A DNA stretch of 64,000 bases, taken from NCBI RefSeq assembly GCF_000467125.1, contig NZ_BATJ01000010.1, forward strand, positions 1-64,000, written 5' to 3'. Position numbers and translations under genes: made by a program. A model generated the notes under the pieces. The model was not told the origin of the DNA and did no database searches. It worked only from the letters and a program-made list of their open reading frames with translations. This DNA is from Vibrio proteolyticus NBRC 13287 (GTDB lineage: Bacteria > Pseudomonadota > Gammaproteobacteria > Enterobacterales > Vibrionaceae). Every line of letters begins with the position of its first letter. The stretch's first letter is position 1. Below, piece after piece: positions 19,016 through 28,253 of the stretch.

Positions 19016-19102
19016 TATTCTGTTTTGGCAACTATTCAGAAAGGCAATGCCTAAATCAGCTAAGATTTGAAAAGCAAAAACTATACCTAACTGGCGAAAA
19101 GC

Positions 19103-20239
19103 ATGAAAAAAAACTTTATTCTCCTTTTATTATCGATACTTTGCCCAGCCAGCCTGTCATTTCAGGCGCAGGCAGCGTGGTATGAAGTGACTGGCACCGC
19201 CACAATTGTGTCGTCCGAAGAGCAAGCCCGATTGCATGCCCTGGAGGATGCCCTGTATAAGGCGGTCAGTTTTTCGGGTGCGGATATCGGCAGTATCTCC
19301 AATTTGCAGCCATTCCTGGAAAAAAACCGCAAGGAGTACCAGTTTACCAACCATGAAGTACGTTACATTCTGGTCGAGAAAGAAAAAAGTCGCGGCGGCG
19401 TGATGCAAGTCAGAGCCCGGGTTGACATTTACCCATCGGCAACGGGTTGCCACGTCAGCCAGTATAAAAAGACGTTTCTGGTCGGCAATATTGATGTCGA
19501 ATCACCTCAACAAGCCGTGATGGGGCAAATCTACAGTCTGGGAGACGACTTTGCTCAGGTCATTAACCGCCAGCTAGACAGTGAATCGGCCAGTTTTGTT
19601 ACCGTTGGCACCACCGATTACGAAATCAATAAGCGGTATCCGGAACGGTTGAAAATGATTGCTCAGGATACGGGCGCGCAATACATCATCGGCGGACGTA
19701 TCACAGACCTAACGGCCACCATCGAACAGAAAGTCCTTAAAGACGATGTGATTAACCGTCAGTTTGCCATGGAACTGCAAGTGTTTGACGGGAAAACCGG
19801 CCATGAGATTTATAAGCGCAATTACCGCGAACTGGCACGCTGGCCATTTGCCAAAACCAGCCAGGTCGACACCAAGAGCGCGCGCTTTTGGGCTTCCACG
19901 TACGGTGAAATGATGCTACGAGTGAGCCGCAATATCATGCTGGATCTGGAATCGGAGCTGTCGTGCAAAATTTCACTGCCGGAAGTAGTGGCTAAGTTCG
20001 GCAACACCATCACCATCGATCTCGGCCGTGTACATGGCGTCAAACAAGGTGATCGACTCAAACTGTGGCACACCAGTTCGTTCATTGATCAAAATGGTCT
20101 GCCGCGCAATAAAGTCACGGAAAGCGAAATTACTCTGACGGTCTCCCGTGTGTACGAGAGTGAGGCAGAATTGTCAGTTGATCAAGATGACCTGGCCAGC
20201 AGCATCCAGATTGGCGATGTAATGCACAAACTCATGTAA
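19103..20239 (+). CDS. flgT: Flagellar H-ring protein FlgT
   Basis: Periplasmic protein that builds the H-ring around the vibrio LP-ring and helps the T-ring hold the stators. The 378 residues begin with a Sec signal (MKKNFILLLLSILCPASLSF, cleavage after AQA near 24). The conserved mature start AAWYEVTGTATIVSSEEQAR, the long middle domain (DTGAQYIIGGRITDL) and the C-terminal SH3-like part (VHGVKQGDRLKLWHTS) match FlgT. The ribosome site is weak. Monocistronic; tRNA-Arg follows. Confidence 0.92.
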   Translation: MKKNFILLLLSILCPASLSFQAQAAWYEVTGTATIVSSEEQARLHALEDALYKAVSFSGADIGSISNLQPFLEKNRKEYQFTNHEVRYILVEKEKSRGGVMQVRARVDIYPSATGCHVSQYKKTFLVGNIDVESPQQAVMGQIYSLGDDFAQVINRQLDSESASFVTVGTTDYEINKRYPERLKMIAQDTGAQYIIGGRITDLTATIEQKVLKDDVINRQFAMELQVFDGKTGHEIYKRNYRELARWPFAKTSQVDTKSARFWASTYGEMMLRVSRNIMLDLESELSCKISLPEVVAKFGNTITIDLGRVHGVKQGDRLKLWHTSSFIDQNGLPRNKVTESEITLTVSRVYESEAELSVDQDDLASSIQIGDVMHKLM

Positions 20240-20296
20240 TTTAAGGTATTACCCCTTAACTTACGCATAGAATTGAGTATCATATCGCGGTACCAC

Positions 20297-20373
20297 GCTC
20301 CCGTGGCACAGCTGGATAGCGCGGCCCCCTCCTAAGGGGCAGGTCACAGGTTCGAATCCTGTCGGGAGCGCCA
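20297..20373 (+). tRNA. tRNA-Arg (anticodon CCT)
   Basis: A 77-base cloverleaf: acceptor arms GCTCCCG/CGGGAGC, D-arm with AGCTGGATA loop, anticodon stem GCCCC/GGGGC with loop CTCCTAA (anticodon CCT), T-arm ACAGG-TTCGAAT-CCTGT, discriminator G and encoded CCA. It is followed by a strong terminator. Single tRNA genes like this are common integration targets; a possible DNA-binding gene lies 180 bases downstream. Confidence 0.95.
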
Positions 20374-20380
20374 AATATCA

Positions 20381-20416
20381 AAAGCCCGGACTCAATCATG
20401 AGTCCGGGCTTTTTTA
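20381..20416 (+). terminator. Terminator after tRNA-Arg
   Basis: A 14-bp stem AAAGCCCGGACTCA/TGAGTCCGGGCTTT with an ATCA loop, then T residues, starts eight bases past the tRNA CCA. Confidence 0.9.
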
Positions 20417-20554
20417 TGCCCTCATAAAAATCAGCCAGTTAAGTCAAACAGGCATGTCATCTGTTGTCTCACTGACTAAAATCCCTCGCCATCACTTCAC
20501 CAAATGTATCGATTCAACTAAAATTATTATTAACAATACTATCGATAATAAAAG

Positions 20555-21061
20555 ATGAAAAAGAGTAATCTCATTACGAACACCGGTCACCGCTTTATTT
20601 CCAAAGCCAAGACCGCATACAAGATCCACATCCACACACCGGATGATACCGTGCTGCATCGCTCGGTAGGGTATGTTCGTATCGGGGAAAAACGTGGCTT
20701 AAAAAAGGCAATCAAGATACGTAATGAGTTGGGCCGGGCGATGTGGGGCAAGTTCTGGCGGCGCCTGCTAAAAGACCCTTACCTGATGACACGCCTCCCC
20801 CATTCTGTCGAACCCAAAATCATATATAAGCCCAGACCCACAAAATCGAACCCGGATTACAAAGACGAATGCTACATCGCGGCTTGGCGTACCTACGATG
20901 ACAATGGCAGACTCACGTACAAAAGTGTGGTGTGTTCCGTCAGTAAGCACGGTCGGTTGGGCGCTTATACCAAGACGAAGAAAGCATTACTTGAAGCGAA
21001 CAAGGATAACCTGGAGATTCTGGAGTTCATGGGACGTCTGAGCAGTATCGATCTCAAATGA
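20555..21061 (+). CDS. Unrecognised basic protein, possibly AP2-like DNA-binding
   Basis: I do not recognise this 168-residue protein with certainty. It is rich in Lys/Arg and has no signal peptide or membrane segment. Two similar units can be traced: a beta-rich run followed by a helix at about 20-60 (YKIHIHTPDDT, then GEKRGLKKAIKIRNELG) and again at about 105-150 (YIAAWRTYDDNGRL, then KHGRLGAYTKTKKALLEA). That strands-then-helix layout resembles the AP2-like domains of phage and vibrio proteins, so a DNA-binding role is an inference. It sits alone between tRNA-Arg and ompA, with a terminator after it. The ATG at 20555 has only an A-rich ribosome site. Confidence 0.7.
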   Translation: MKKSNLITNTGHRFISKAKTAYKIHIHTPDDTVLHRSVGYVRIGEKRGLKKAIKIRNELGRAMWGKFWRRLLKDPYLMTRLPHSVEPKIIYKPRPTKSNPDYKDECYIAAWRTYDDNGRLTYKSVVCSVSKHGRLGAYTKTKKALLEANKDNLEILEFMGRLSSIDLK

Positions 21062-21071
21062 GCGCTACAAA

Positions 21072-21103
21072 AAAGCCCCGGAGCAAGGCTCCGGGGCTTT
21101 TTA
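21072..21103. terminator. Bidirectional terminator, hypothetical gene and ompA
   Basis: AAAAGCCCCGGAG pairs with CTCCGGGGCTTTT around a short loop; T-runs are on both strands, fitting the converging genes. Confidence 0.9.
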
Positions 21104-21127
21104 TTCATCTTCTACAGAATTCAGGAA

Positions 21128-22090
21128 TTACTGCTGAACTGTGTATTCGAACGCAGGAACAACGATTTCTACACGACGGTTCTTCGCACGACCTTCGCGA
21201 GTTGAGTTGTCTGCAACTGGGTTGTTCTCACCTTCGCCACGAGTCGCGATGCGAGAAGAATCGATGCCTTTTGCGTTCAGAGCTTTCGCTACTGATTGAG
21301 CACGTTTTTCAGAGATCTTCTGGTTGTAAGCTGCTGAACCTGAAGTATCAGTGTAACCAACGATTTCTACGTTAGCTTGTGGGTGCTGGTTCAGGAATGC
21401 AACCAGGTCATCCAGCTGTGCTGCGCTTTCTGCTTTCAGCTCAGTGCTGTTCAGAGCAAAGTTACCTGTGCCAAGCGTTTTCGTTTCGAACGTCTTAGTT
21501 ACAGGTTGTGGTTCTGCAACCACTGGCTCTTCTTCAACGACAACTGGTGCAGGAACTGCTTCTTGGCCACCGAATTTGTACACAACGCCCAGAGTTGCAG
21601 AGTTGCCTGCTGCGCGAACACGGTCGTTGTTCATGTCAGTAATTGTTTGGTACTCAAGACGTACAGTCACGTTCTGGTGAGAATCGATTTCCAGACCAGC
21701 TGCGCCTAGGTAAGACCAGTCGTTTTTGCTACCGTAATCAACGTATGCACCACCGAATTTACCGTACAGAGAGATATCATCAGTCAGAGGCAGGCTCAGT
21801 TTAGGAGCCAGAGTGATGGCAGATACATCGTCATTGCTACCGTTAAGGCCAGCAGTACCAGTGTTGAATTCACCCAGGTAATCGTAGCCAGCTTCAAGCG
21901 CGAAGTATTTGTTCCACTCGTAACCTGCGAATGCACCCAGAGTTGAATCTTCGTCATCACATGGTTGACCTGAGATACACGCGTCGTCTAGCCAAGTTTT
22001 ACCAACTTTTGCACCAACGTATACTTGAGCCATTGCTGAAGTAGATGCCATTAGAAGTGACGCTGAAATTACCGCTGCTAACTTTTTCAT
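21128..22090 (-). CDS. ompA: Outer membrane porin OmpA
   Basis: Outer-membrane protein tethering the envelope to peptidoglycan. 320 residues: Sec signal (cleavage after MASTSAMA near 21), an eight-stranded beta-barrel to about 175, a Pro/Glu/Val-rich hinge (PAPVVVEEEPVVAEPQP) and an OmpA_C domain (about 205-315) with the peptidoglycan-binding residues in GYTDTSGSAAYNQKISEKRA and NRRVEIVV. Two cysteines in the barrel loop region (ACISGQPCDDED) could form a disulfide. The ATG at 22090 has GAGG upstream. A long leader (about 185 bases) is likely, as for genes controlled by small RNAs. Confidence 0.95.
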   Translation of the reverse strand: MKKLAAVISASLLMASTSAMAQVYVGAKVGKTWLDDACISGQPCDDEDSTLGAFAGYEWNKYFALEAGYDYLGEFNTGTAGLNGSNDDVSAITLAPKLSLPLTDDISLYGKFGGAYVDYGSKNDWSYLGAAGLEIDSHQNVTVRLEYQTITDMNNDRVRAAGNSATLGVVYKFGGQEAVPAPVVVEEEPVVAEPQPVTKTFETKTLGTGNFALNSTELKAESAAQLDDLVAFLNQHPQANVEIVGYTDTSGSAAYNQKISEKRAQSVAKALNAKGIDSSRIATRGEGENNPVADNSTREGRAKNRRVEIVVPAFEYTVQQ

Positions 22091-22502
22091 TATAAATCCT
22101 CTAAATTTCTGCTTGAGGCAGACTTATTCGAAATGGATGATGCGCCTCAGTGCTCACCCCAAAACGTTGTCTCTACATACAGCGCTTTGGTGATTAGCAC
22201 CGGACTGATTTAGTTCCAATTCCGTTTGCGTATTCCACCTAGCGGGTTGCGATTTTTGTCCGCAACTCACTGACGCAGCGAACTATAATCAATTTGCAGC
22301 AAGATGAAAGAGGAAAAATGTCAATTTCTTGTCACTGAAATCTGAGTATTTAGTTAACCAATTCACCGCCAGCCCTTATTAAATCTGGCTCCAACGCATT
22401 TTTAGTGAGTACAACCCTCTATAATAACAACCTTATAACTAAGCATTTTTTCTCATTTTTGAGACAAATAATTTGTGATATTGAGGGAACTTTTTCAATA
22501 AA
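22091..22502. other. Long ompA upstream region, no gene
   Basis: About 410 bases, AT-rich towards 22380-22500. No reading frame looks real. It holds the ompA promoter and leader, and an A/T-rich stretch that could bind nucleoid proteins. Confidence 0.5.
22282..22310 (-). promoter_or_regulatory. Candidate sigma-70 promoter of ompA
   Basis: On the minus strand TATAGT (22282-22287) is a five-of-six -10 box, 17 bases from a weak -35 (CTTTCA, 22305-22310). It predicts a leader of about 185 bases. Confidence 0.3.
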
Positions 22503-22532
22503 CATAAAAAAGCCGTGGTATTAACCACGGCT
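22503..22532 (-). terminator. Intrinsic terminator of gltX
   Basis: AGCCGTGGT/ACCACGGCT stem with a short AT loop, followed on the minus strand by TTTTTTATG, 24 bases past the gltX stop. Confidence 0.9.
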
Positions 22533-22555
22533 TGTCATTGACATTGCTGATGTTT

Positions 22556-23980
22556 TTACGCGTTAGCTTCTCGCTCAGTGATAAAATCCAGCGCCAATTT
22601 AATACGCGCAATCACTCGCTCACGACCGATCAATTGCATAACAGCATCCACTGATGGAGACTGACCACCGCCGGTGACTGCAACGCGCAGCGGCATGCCG
22701 ATCTTACCCATACCGATTTCCAGTTCGTCACACACTTCTTTAATGACGTTATGCAGGTTCTCGGTAGTCCAATCAGACAGCGCTTCCACTTTCGCCAACG
22801 CCAACTCTAATGGCGCTTTAGCCACACCACGCAGGTGTTTCTTCGCCGCGCCCGCTTCAAACTCAGAGAAATCTTCGTAGAAGTATCGAATTTGCTCCGC
22901 AAGCTCAACCAAAGTATGGCAACGTTCACCGACCAGTTGAATCACGTCCGTAATGACCGGGCCATTGTCTGTGTTCAGCTTTTGGTTGTCTAAGTGCCAT
23001 TGCAGATGTTCAGCTACGTACTGCGGATCAGACGTCTTAATATAATGGTTGTTCAACCACAACAGCTTTTCGGTGTTAAAGGCCGACGCAGACTTAGAAA
23101 TGGCGTTCAGGCTAAACATTTCGATCATTTCTTCTTGAGAGAAGATTTCCTGATCGCCATGTGACCAACCTAAGCGAACCAGATAGTTGTTCAGAGCATT
23201 CGGCAGGTAGCCTTCATCACGGTATTGCATGACAGAAACCGCGCCATGACGCTTAGACAGTTTCGCTCCGTCATCGCCCAGAATCATCGCACAATGAGCA
23301 AAGGTCGGAACGGGTGCGCCCAGCGCCTCGTAGATGTTGATCTGACGAGGCGTGTTGTTGATGTGGTCTTCACCGCGGACAACGTGAGTAATGCCCATGT
23401 CCCAGTCGTCTACCACCACAACAAAGTTGTAAGTTGGTGCACCATCCGTACGACGGATGATCAGATCGTCCATTTGTGCGTTACTGATCTCGATACGACC
23501 ACGAATTTGATCATCGAAAACCACGCTGCCTTCTTTTGGATTGCGGAAACGTACCACACATGGGTCACCGTCTTTTGCCGCCGCGTTAGCCGCCACTACT
23601 TTCGGATGGTTCGCGTCGTAACGAGGCATCTCTTTATTCGCTTCCTGCTCTGCGCGGATCTCTTCGAGCAGTTCTTTAGACGCGTAGCACTTGTACGCTT
23701 TGTCTTCCGCCAGCAGCTTTTCGATCACTTCATCATAACGATCAAAACGTTTAGATTGGAAATAAGGACCTTCATCCCACTCCAGCCCCATCCACTTCAT
23801 CCCCTCCAGAATCGCGTCTACGGCTTCCTGAGAGTTACGCTCCAGGTCAGTGTCTTCGATACGCAGAACAAATTCACCACCCTGGTTCTTTGCATATAAC
23901 CAGGAATAAAGTGCAGTACGTGCACCACCAACGTGAAGATAGCCAGTCGGGCTAGGAGCAAAACGAGTTTTAACCGTCAT
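22556..23980 (-). CDS. gltX: Glutamyl-tRNA synthetase GltX
   Basis: Class I aminoacyl-tRNA synthetase charging tRNA-Glu, cytoplasmic, 474 residues. The HIGH-type motif is in [13 protein letters not shown] (9-21) and the KMSKS-type motif is KLSKR (240-244). The catalytic fold is followed by the anticodon-binding C-terminal domain ([20 protein letters not shown]). Length fits the discriminating bacterial enzyme. The ATG at 23980 has AAAGG upstream. It forms its own unit with promoter and terminator. Confidence 0.98.
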   Translation of the reverse strand: MTVKTRFAPSPTGYLHVGGARTALYSWLYAKNQGGEFVLRIEDTDLERNSQEAVDAILEGMKWMGLEWDEGPYFQSKRFDRYDEVIEKLLAEDKAYKCYASKELLEEIRAEQEANKEMPRYDANHPKVVAANAAAKDGDPCVVRFRNPKEGSVVFDDQIRGRIEISNAQMDDLIIRRTDGAPTYNFVVVVDDWDMGITHVVRGEDHINNTPRQINIYEALGAPVPTFAHCAMILGDDGAKLSKRHGAVSVMQYRDEGYLPNALNNYLVRLGWSHGDQEIFSQEEMIEMFSLNAISKSASAFNTEKLLWLNNHYIKTSDPQYVAEHLQWHLDNQKLNTDNGPVITDVIQLVGERCHTLVELAEQIRYFYEDFSEFEAGAAKKHLRGVAKAPLELALAKVEALSDWTTENLHNVIKEVCDELEIGMGKIGMPLRVAVTGGGQSPSVDAVMQLIGRERVIARIKLALDFITEREANA

Positions 23981-24044
23981 TTGTCATTTACCTTTATGAG
24001 AACACTTCTGCTGAGATCATCAGCGCGAGCAATAGTTGGGCGGT

Positions 24045-24074
24045 ATTCTAGCACTCCAGAAACATTCACGACAA
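24045..24074 (-). promoter_or_regulatory. Sigma-70 promoter of gltX
   Basis: On the minus strand TTGTCG (24069-24074), an 18-base spacer and TAGAAT (24045-24050) with an extended -10 TGC. It gives a leader of about 58 bases. The rest of the 23981-24239 spacer shows nothing else clear. Confidence 0.6.
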
Positions 24075-24239
24075 TTCGCCCTAAAGAAAACTTTTGTTCT
24101 CCGGGGGGATAAAGTACTCGTCCCCTCTTCTAACCTCTCTAAGCATCGTTGGCGATTCGGCAAGAAACTATCTTGAAAGAAAAAGCATCCAAAGGATTCA
24201 CTCACGAATTGAATCAACGTTTTTGTTTGTTTTTCCTGC

Positions 24240-24270
24240 TTGACCTTACCCTTGCGGCAAGGTTTATGCT
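24240..24270 (+). promoter_or_regulatory. CueR-type copper promoter and operator of copA-copG
   Basis: The -35 TTGACC (24240-24245) and -10 TATGCT (24265-24270) are separated by an overlong 19-base spacer that contains the dyad ACCTTACCC...GGCAAGGT (24243-24263). This layout is that of MerR-family CueR promoters, where copper-bound CueR untwists the spacer. cueR itself is not in the window. Confidence 0.85.
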
Positions 24271-24303
24271 CATTCACAGTAAACAAAAAGCAAGGATTTC
24301 AAC

Positions 24304-27000
24304 ATGAACCATTTCTCTATTGCCCTTTCCGGGCTCAGCTGTATGGGCTGTGCGAGAAAAGTCGAGCGCAGCCTGCAAGAGAACACCGACGCCGAAATTA
24401 TCGAGCTGTCTCCGACACAGGTTGTGGTCAATACCTCCAAGTCGTTTGAGCAAATCCGGCGCCATATTACTGCGCTCGGTTATCAGGCTGGCAATAATGT
24501 TGAGCTGAATCTGTCAGGGCTGAGTTGTGACCACTGTGTCAACAAAGTCCGCACCGCACTGGAAGCAACTGAATCGGTCAGTGAAATCAATATCGACACT
24601 CAACACCTGAGTGTTTACACCCCTCTCGCCCCGGAAGACATTATCGCGATCGTTGAGTCACTGGGATACCAAGCAATTCCGGCTGACTCAGCCGTATCCC
24701 TACAAGCAGATGAAGCACAAGTGAGCGCGCAACATACACCTGACACAAAAGCCTCACCGGATAGCCTTGCGACTCACCTGTTGATTGAAGGCATGACCTG
24801 CGCAAGCTGCGTCTCCTCTGTTGAACGGGCTCTGTTGTCGGTTGAGGGCGTAGACAAAGCGCAGGTGAACCTGGCTGAACAAAGTGCGATCGTCTTTTCA
24901 AATCTGGCGCAGCCACAGTTGACCCAATCCCTGACCGATGCGGTTCGCACTGCAGGTTACAAAGCCAAACTGGTGGCCGACCCTGCCACGCAGCAGGAAG
25001 AGCAAGCCAAACAGTTGAAACAGCAACAACAGTGGCACCTGAGTGCCGCCATTAAAGGCTTAATCATCGGCGCCCCCCTTATGTTATGGGGAGTATTGGG
25101 TGGCAACATGATGATCCGCAATGCCAGTGATCAGTTCGCTTGGGGCATCGTGGGGTTGCTCTGCTTATGGTTGCTGGCCACGGCCGGACGCGACTTCTTT
25201 ATCAACGCCTGGCAGGCACTGAAACACAAACGAGCCACCATGGATACATTGGTCGCTCTGGGCACAGGGTCGGCTTGGCTGTACTCGATGCTGGTGATTG
25301 CTTTTTCTGATTGGTTCCCCCCCGCCGCGCGTCATGTTTATTTTGAAGCCAGTGCGATGATAGTCGGCCTGATATCTTTCGGTCATTACATTGAAGCCAA
25401 GGCCAAAGCCAAAACCACCCGTTCACTGCAGGCTCTGATCAATCTGCAGCCTCAAACCGCGACTTTAATAGGCCCTCAAGGCGACGAAAGTATTGCGGTT
25501 GAGCAAATTCAGCTCGGCATGCAACTGCGCATCAAGCCGGGCGAGAAAATTCCGGTCGACGGAAAAGTAGTGAGTGGTGAATCGTATGTGGATGAATCGA
25601 TGCTGACCGGCGAACCTCTTCCGGTCATCAAGCACACTGGCGAACCTCTCTCAGCCGGAACACTGAACAGTGATGGTTCACTGGTAATGGAAGCCACAGG
25701 TATCGGCGCTCAGACCATGTTGGCACGCATCATACGTCTGGTCCGTGAAGCGCAAAGCAGCAAACCTGCCCTTGCCAAATTGGCTGACCAGATTTCAGCG
25801 GTCTTTGTTCCCGTGGTAGTCGCGATTGCCATTGTGGCAGCGCTGATCTGGTTTGCCGTTGGCCCGGATCCAAGAGCAAGTTATATGTTGGTTATCGCGA
25901 CAACCGTACTGATCATCGCCTGTCCATGCGCGCTGGGGCTGGCTACGCCACTTTCGGTCACCGTTGGCGTTGGCAAAGCTGCCGAAATGGGGATTCTGAT
26001 CAAAGACGCCGATGTGCTTCAATCCGCCAGCAAAATCGACACGGTGGTGTTCGATAAAACCGGCACCCTGACTCAGGGCAAACCTGGTGTACAGCAGGTG
26101 TTTACGTTTGGTACCAACGAACCGGCACTGCTTGAGCTGCTTTATACCGCCGAACGTCAGTCAGAGCATCCACTTGCCAAAGCCATCTGCCAGTATGCAC
26201 GAGAGCATCAGGCGAATACCCTGGAAGTAGACACATTTGAAAACGTGAAGGGCCGGGGTATTGAAGCCACCATCGCAGGCCGGCGCATCTCGGTGGGCTC
26301 TCTGCAATACCTTGCTTCCTCTGGCGTGGATATGAGCATCGCGAAAGAGGCACAGGCCACTTTAGAGCGCAATGCCTGGACCCCCGTGGCCATTGCCGAG
26401 GAACAAAAGCTTATCGGCTTAGTCGCCATTGCAGACCCGCTGAAAGCCGAATCTCAAGGCACGATTCAAGCATTGAAACAGTTGGGAATCCATACCGTGA
26501 TGCTGACTGGTGATCACCAGTCTGTTGCGGATGCTATCGGTCAACAGCTCGGCGTTGATCAGGTGATCGCTCAGGTTCTGCCGGATGAAAAAGCTGGCCA
26601 TATTGAAGCGCTCAAAAAACAAGGACGCAAAGTCGCCATGGTGGGTGATGGCATCAATGATGCTCCGGCTCTGGCATTAGCAGATATTGGTATCGCGATG
26701 GGCAGCGGCAGTGACGTGGCGATTGAAAGTGCTCAGATGACTTTACTGAATTCTTCACCAATGGCTGTACTCAAAGCGATTGAACTGTCTAAGGCAACAA
26801 TCAGAAATATGAAACAAAACCTGTTTGGAGCCTTTGTTTACAACTCCTTAGGCATTCCGGTTGCGGCTGGAGTTCTGTATCCGGCCTTTGGCTTCCTGTT
26901 AAGCCCGGTCGTTGCTGGTGCGGCGATGGCTTTGTCGTCAATCACAGTCGTCAGCAACGCAAATCGACTAAGATTATTTAAGTCCACTTTTGATTCTTAA
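24304..27000 (+). CDS. copA: Copper-exporting P-type ATPase CopA
   Basis: P1B-type ATPase pumping Cu(I) out of the cytoplasm. 898 residues with three N-terminal heavy-metal-binding domains, CxxC at 13-16, 75-78 and 166-169, then the membrane helices, the CPC metal motif at 540-542, the phosphorylation motif DKTGTLT (D584) and the hinge [10 protein letters not shown] near 780. Three HMA domains are one more than the two in E. coli CopA. The ATG at 24304 has AAGGA upstream. It is the first gene below the CueR-type promoter and is followed after 9 bases by copG. Confidence 0.96.
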   Translation: MNHFSIALSGLSCMGCARKVERSLQENTDAEIIELSPTQVVVNTSKSFEQIRRHITALGYQAGNNVELNLSGLSCDHCVNKVRTALEATESVSEINIDTQHLSVYTPLAPEDIIAIVESLGYQAIPADSAVSLQADEAQVSAQHTPDTKASPDSLATHLLIEGMTCASCVSSVERALLSVEGVDKAQVNLAEQSAIVFSNLAQPQLTQSLTDAVRTAGYKAKLVADPATQQEEQAKQLKQQQQWHLSAAIKGLIIGAPLMLWGVLGGNMMIRNASDQFAWGIVGLLCLWLLATAGRDFFINAWQALKHKRATMDTLVALGTGSAWLYSMLVIAFSDWFPPAARHVYFEASAMIVGLISFGHYIEAKAKAKTTRSLQALINLQPQTATLIGPQGDESIAVEQIQLGMQLRIKPGEKIPVDGKVVSGESYVDESMLTGEPLPVIKHTGEPLSAGTLNSDGSLVMEATGIGAQTMLARIIRLVREAQSSKPALAKLADQISAVFVPVVVAIAIVAALIWFAVGPDPRASYMLVIATTVLIIACPCALGLATPLSVTVGVGKAAEMGILIKDADVLQSASKIDTVVFDKTGTLTQGKPGVQQVFTFGTNEPALLELLYTAERQSEHPLAKAICQYAREHQANTLEVDTFENVKGRGIEATIAGRRISVGSLQYLASSGVDMSIAKEAQATLERNAWTPVAIAEEQKLIGLVAIADPLKAESQGTIQALKQLGIHTVMLTGDHQSVADAIGQQLGVDQVIAQVLPDEKAGHIEALKKQGRKVAMVGDGINDAPALALADIGIAMGSGSDVAIESAQMTLLNSSPMAVLKAIELSKATIRNMKQNLFGAFVYNSLGIPVAAGVLYPAFGFLLSPVVAGAAMALSSITVVSNANRLRLFKSTFDS

Positions 27001-27009
27001 GAGGTCAAT

Positions 27010-27447
27010 ATGAAACTAAAAACACTCTCGCTGCTGGTTCTGAGCGCGTTATCGACACAAGCACTGGCTGCCGAAATCATTAACCACAAATCACCCTACT
27101 GTGGTTGCTGCAGCGAATGGACCAAACACATGCGTGACGCTGGCTTTACTGTCACAGAAAAGCTGCACAAAGACATGAACAACGTGAAGCAGCAGTACGG
27201 AGTTAAGCCTGAACTCGCTTCCTGTCATACTGCTGAAATCAATGGTTACGTGTTTGAAGGCCACGTGCCAGCCAAAGATATCAAGGCATTTCTCGATAAC
27301 CCACCAGCCAATGCCAAAGGTTTAGCTGTACCGGGAATGCCTGTTGGCTCACCTGGTATGGAGTACGGAGACCAAAAAGACGCGTTTCATGTTTATGCGT
27401 TTAACGAGCAAGGCCAGATCTACACCTTCAGCAGCTATAACCAATAA
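27010..27447 (+). CDS. copG: Periplasmic copper-resistance protein CopG (DUF411)
   Basis: Small periplasmic protein of the DUF411 family. The 145 residues have a Sec signal (MKLKTLSLLVLSALSTQALA) and the cysteine set C31, C33, C34 (YCGCCSEW) and C72 next to H73 (ASCHTAE). In P. aeruginosa and V. cholerae CopG these residues hold a copper cluster, and a copper redox role is proposed. It follows copA by nine bases in the same copper-induced operon. The ATG at 27010 has AGAGG upstream. Confidence 0.92.
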   Translation: MKLKTLSLLVLSALSTQALAAEIINHKSPYCGCCSEWTKHMRDAGFTVTEKLHKDMNNVKQQYGVKPELASCHTAEINGYVFEGHVPAKDIKAFLDNPPANAKGLAVPGMPVGSPGMEYGDQKDAFHVYAFNEQGQIYTFSSYNQ

Positions 27448-27449
27448 AG

Positions 27450-27476
27450 AAAGCCCCGTAAGACGGGGCTTTTTTA
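27450..27476. terminator. Terminator of copA-copG
   Basis: AAGCCCCGT/ACGGGGCTT stem with AAG loop, then TTTTTT on the plus strand. It also borders the end of the converging immunity-like gene. Confidence 0.9.
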
Positions 27477-28208
27477 CCTAAAATCTGAACGGATGTAAGT
27501 CACAACCTGATTTACACGATCCCATGGGATTGGATCAATCGTCGCATTCTCTGATTTTGCGCGCTCAAGAATATCTTGGTATTCCCAGCCTTTTCGATAG
27601 CTTGCTGCATCCCTGCCATCAATGCTTTTATCACTCTCTTTCACTGGCGCGATCTCATCGATAAAGGTGTAAGTACCGCACCCAGACAGCCAAACTTTAG
27701 CCTGACCATTAGGGAGCAAACCAAAAACTACTTCATTCTCAAAGCAACTCACATTTTTATTATAAAGAAACTGTTGCCTCGCCAACATTTTAGTTTTGAT
27801 CTCTTTCGATAACTTGAGTTGAGTGACAAAGAAGCGCTGATCAAACAGTGAGGTCCAGTAAACGTAAATACTATCAGGTAAATATCTCATCGCTGCAATC
27901 TGAGGCAAGCGTCTATTGCCGGATCCAAGGGGAAGAGCAAATCCGTCATAGTCAGGCAGCAACGCTCTAATATTAGATAAACGACTTGCCGCCATTGCCG
28001 CAGCGCTCGTGTCATTGTGCATCAGTGAGGTCCAATCTTGTGCCTCATTGATGCCATACGAACGACCTACTTTTACAGGATAGAATGAAGGAGTGCTAAT
28101 CCTAACCTGCCATGGGGGGAAATCCTCAGGCAAGCTAGGAGAGCGAACGAATGCCAACACCGGAAAACTCAGAACAAAAACGAACACTGCAATTAAATGA
28201 CGAATCAA
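27474..28208 (-). CDS. Putative Tle1 immunity protein, paralogue 1 (DUF2931-like)
   Basis: Exported protein of 244 residues with a signal peptide (about 1-19, FPVLA). It shares a scaffold with the two genes upstream: WQVRISTPSFYPVKV, DWTSLMHN, YWTSLFDQRFFVTQ, a Cys before FGLLPNGQAKVWLSGC and DGRDAASYRKGW. The conserved Cys pair fits a periplasmic protein. Its start is a TTG at 28208, supported by TAGGA seven bases upstream and by the signal peptide. Its last 83 residues differ from paralogue 2 at only nine positions, while the N-terminal half differs much more. Assignment to DUF2931 is from memory of the family; immunity role is inferred from position after the lipase gene. Confidence 0.75.
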   Translation of the reverse strand: MIRHLIAVFVFVLSFPVLAFVRSPSLPEDFPPWQVRISTPSFYPVKVGRSYGINEAQDWTSLMHNDTSAAAMAASRLSNIRALLPDYDGFALPLGSGNRRLPQIAAMRYLPDSIYVYWTSLFDQRFFVTQLKLSKEIKTKMLARQQFLYNKNVSCFENEVVFGLLPNGQAKVWLSGCGTYTFIDEIAPVKESDKSIDGRDAASYRKGWEYQDILERAKSENATIDPIPWDRVNQVVTYIRSDFR

Positions 28209-28253
28209 TTGATATTCCTAACTCAGTGAGGAAGATGTCCACAATAACATCGC

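Noticed and set aside
23225..23899. 224-residue frame on the plus strand
   Set aside because: Complement of gltX; composition rich in Arg, His and Phe, as typical of antisense shadows.
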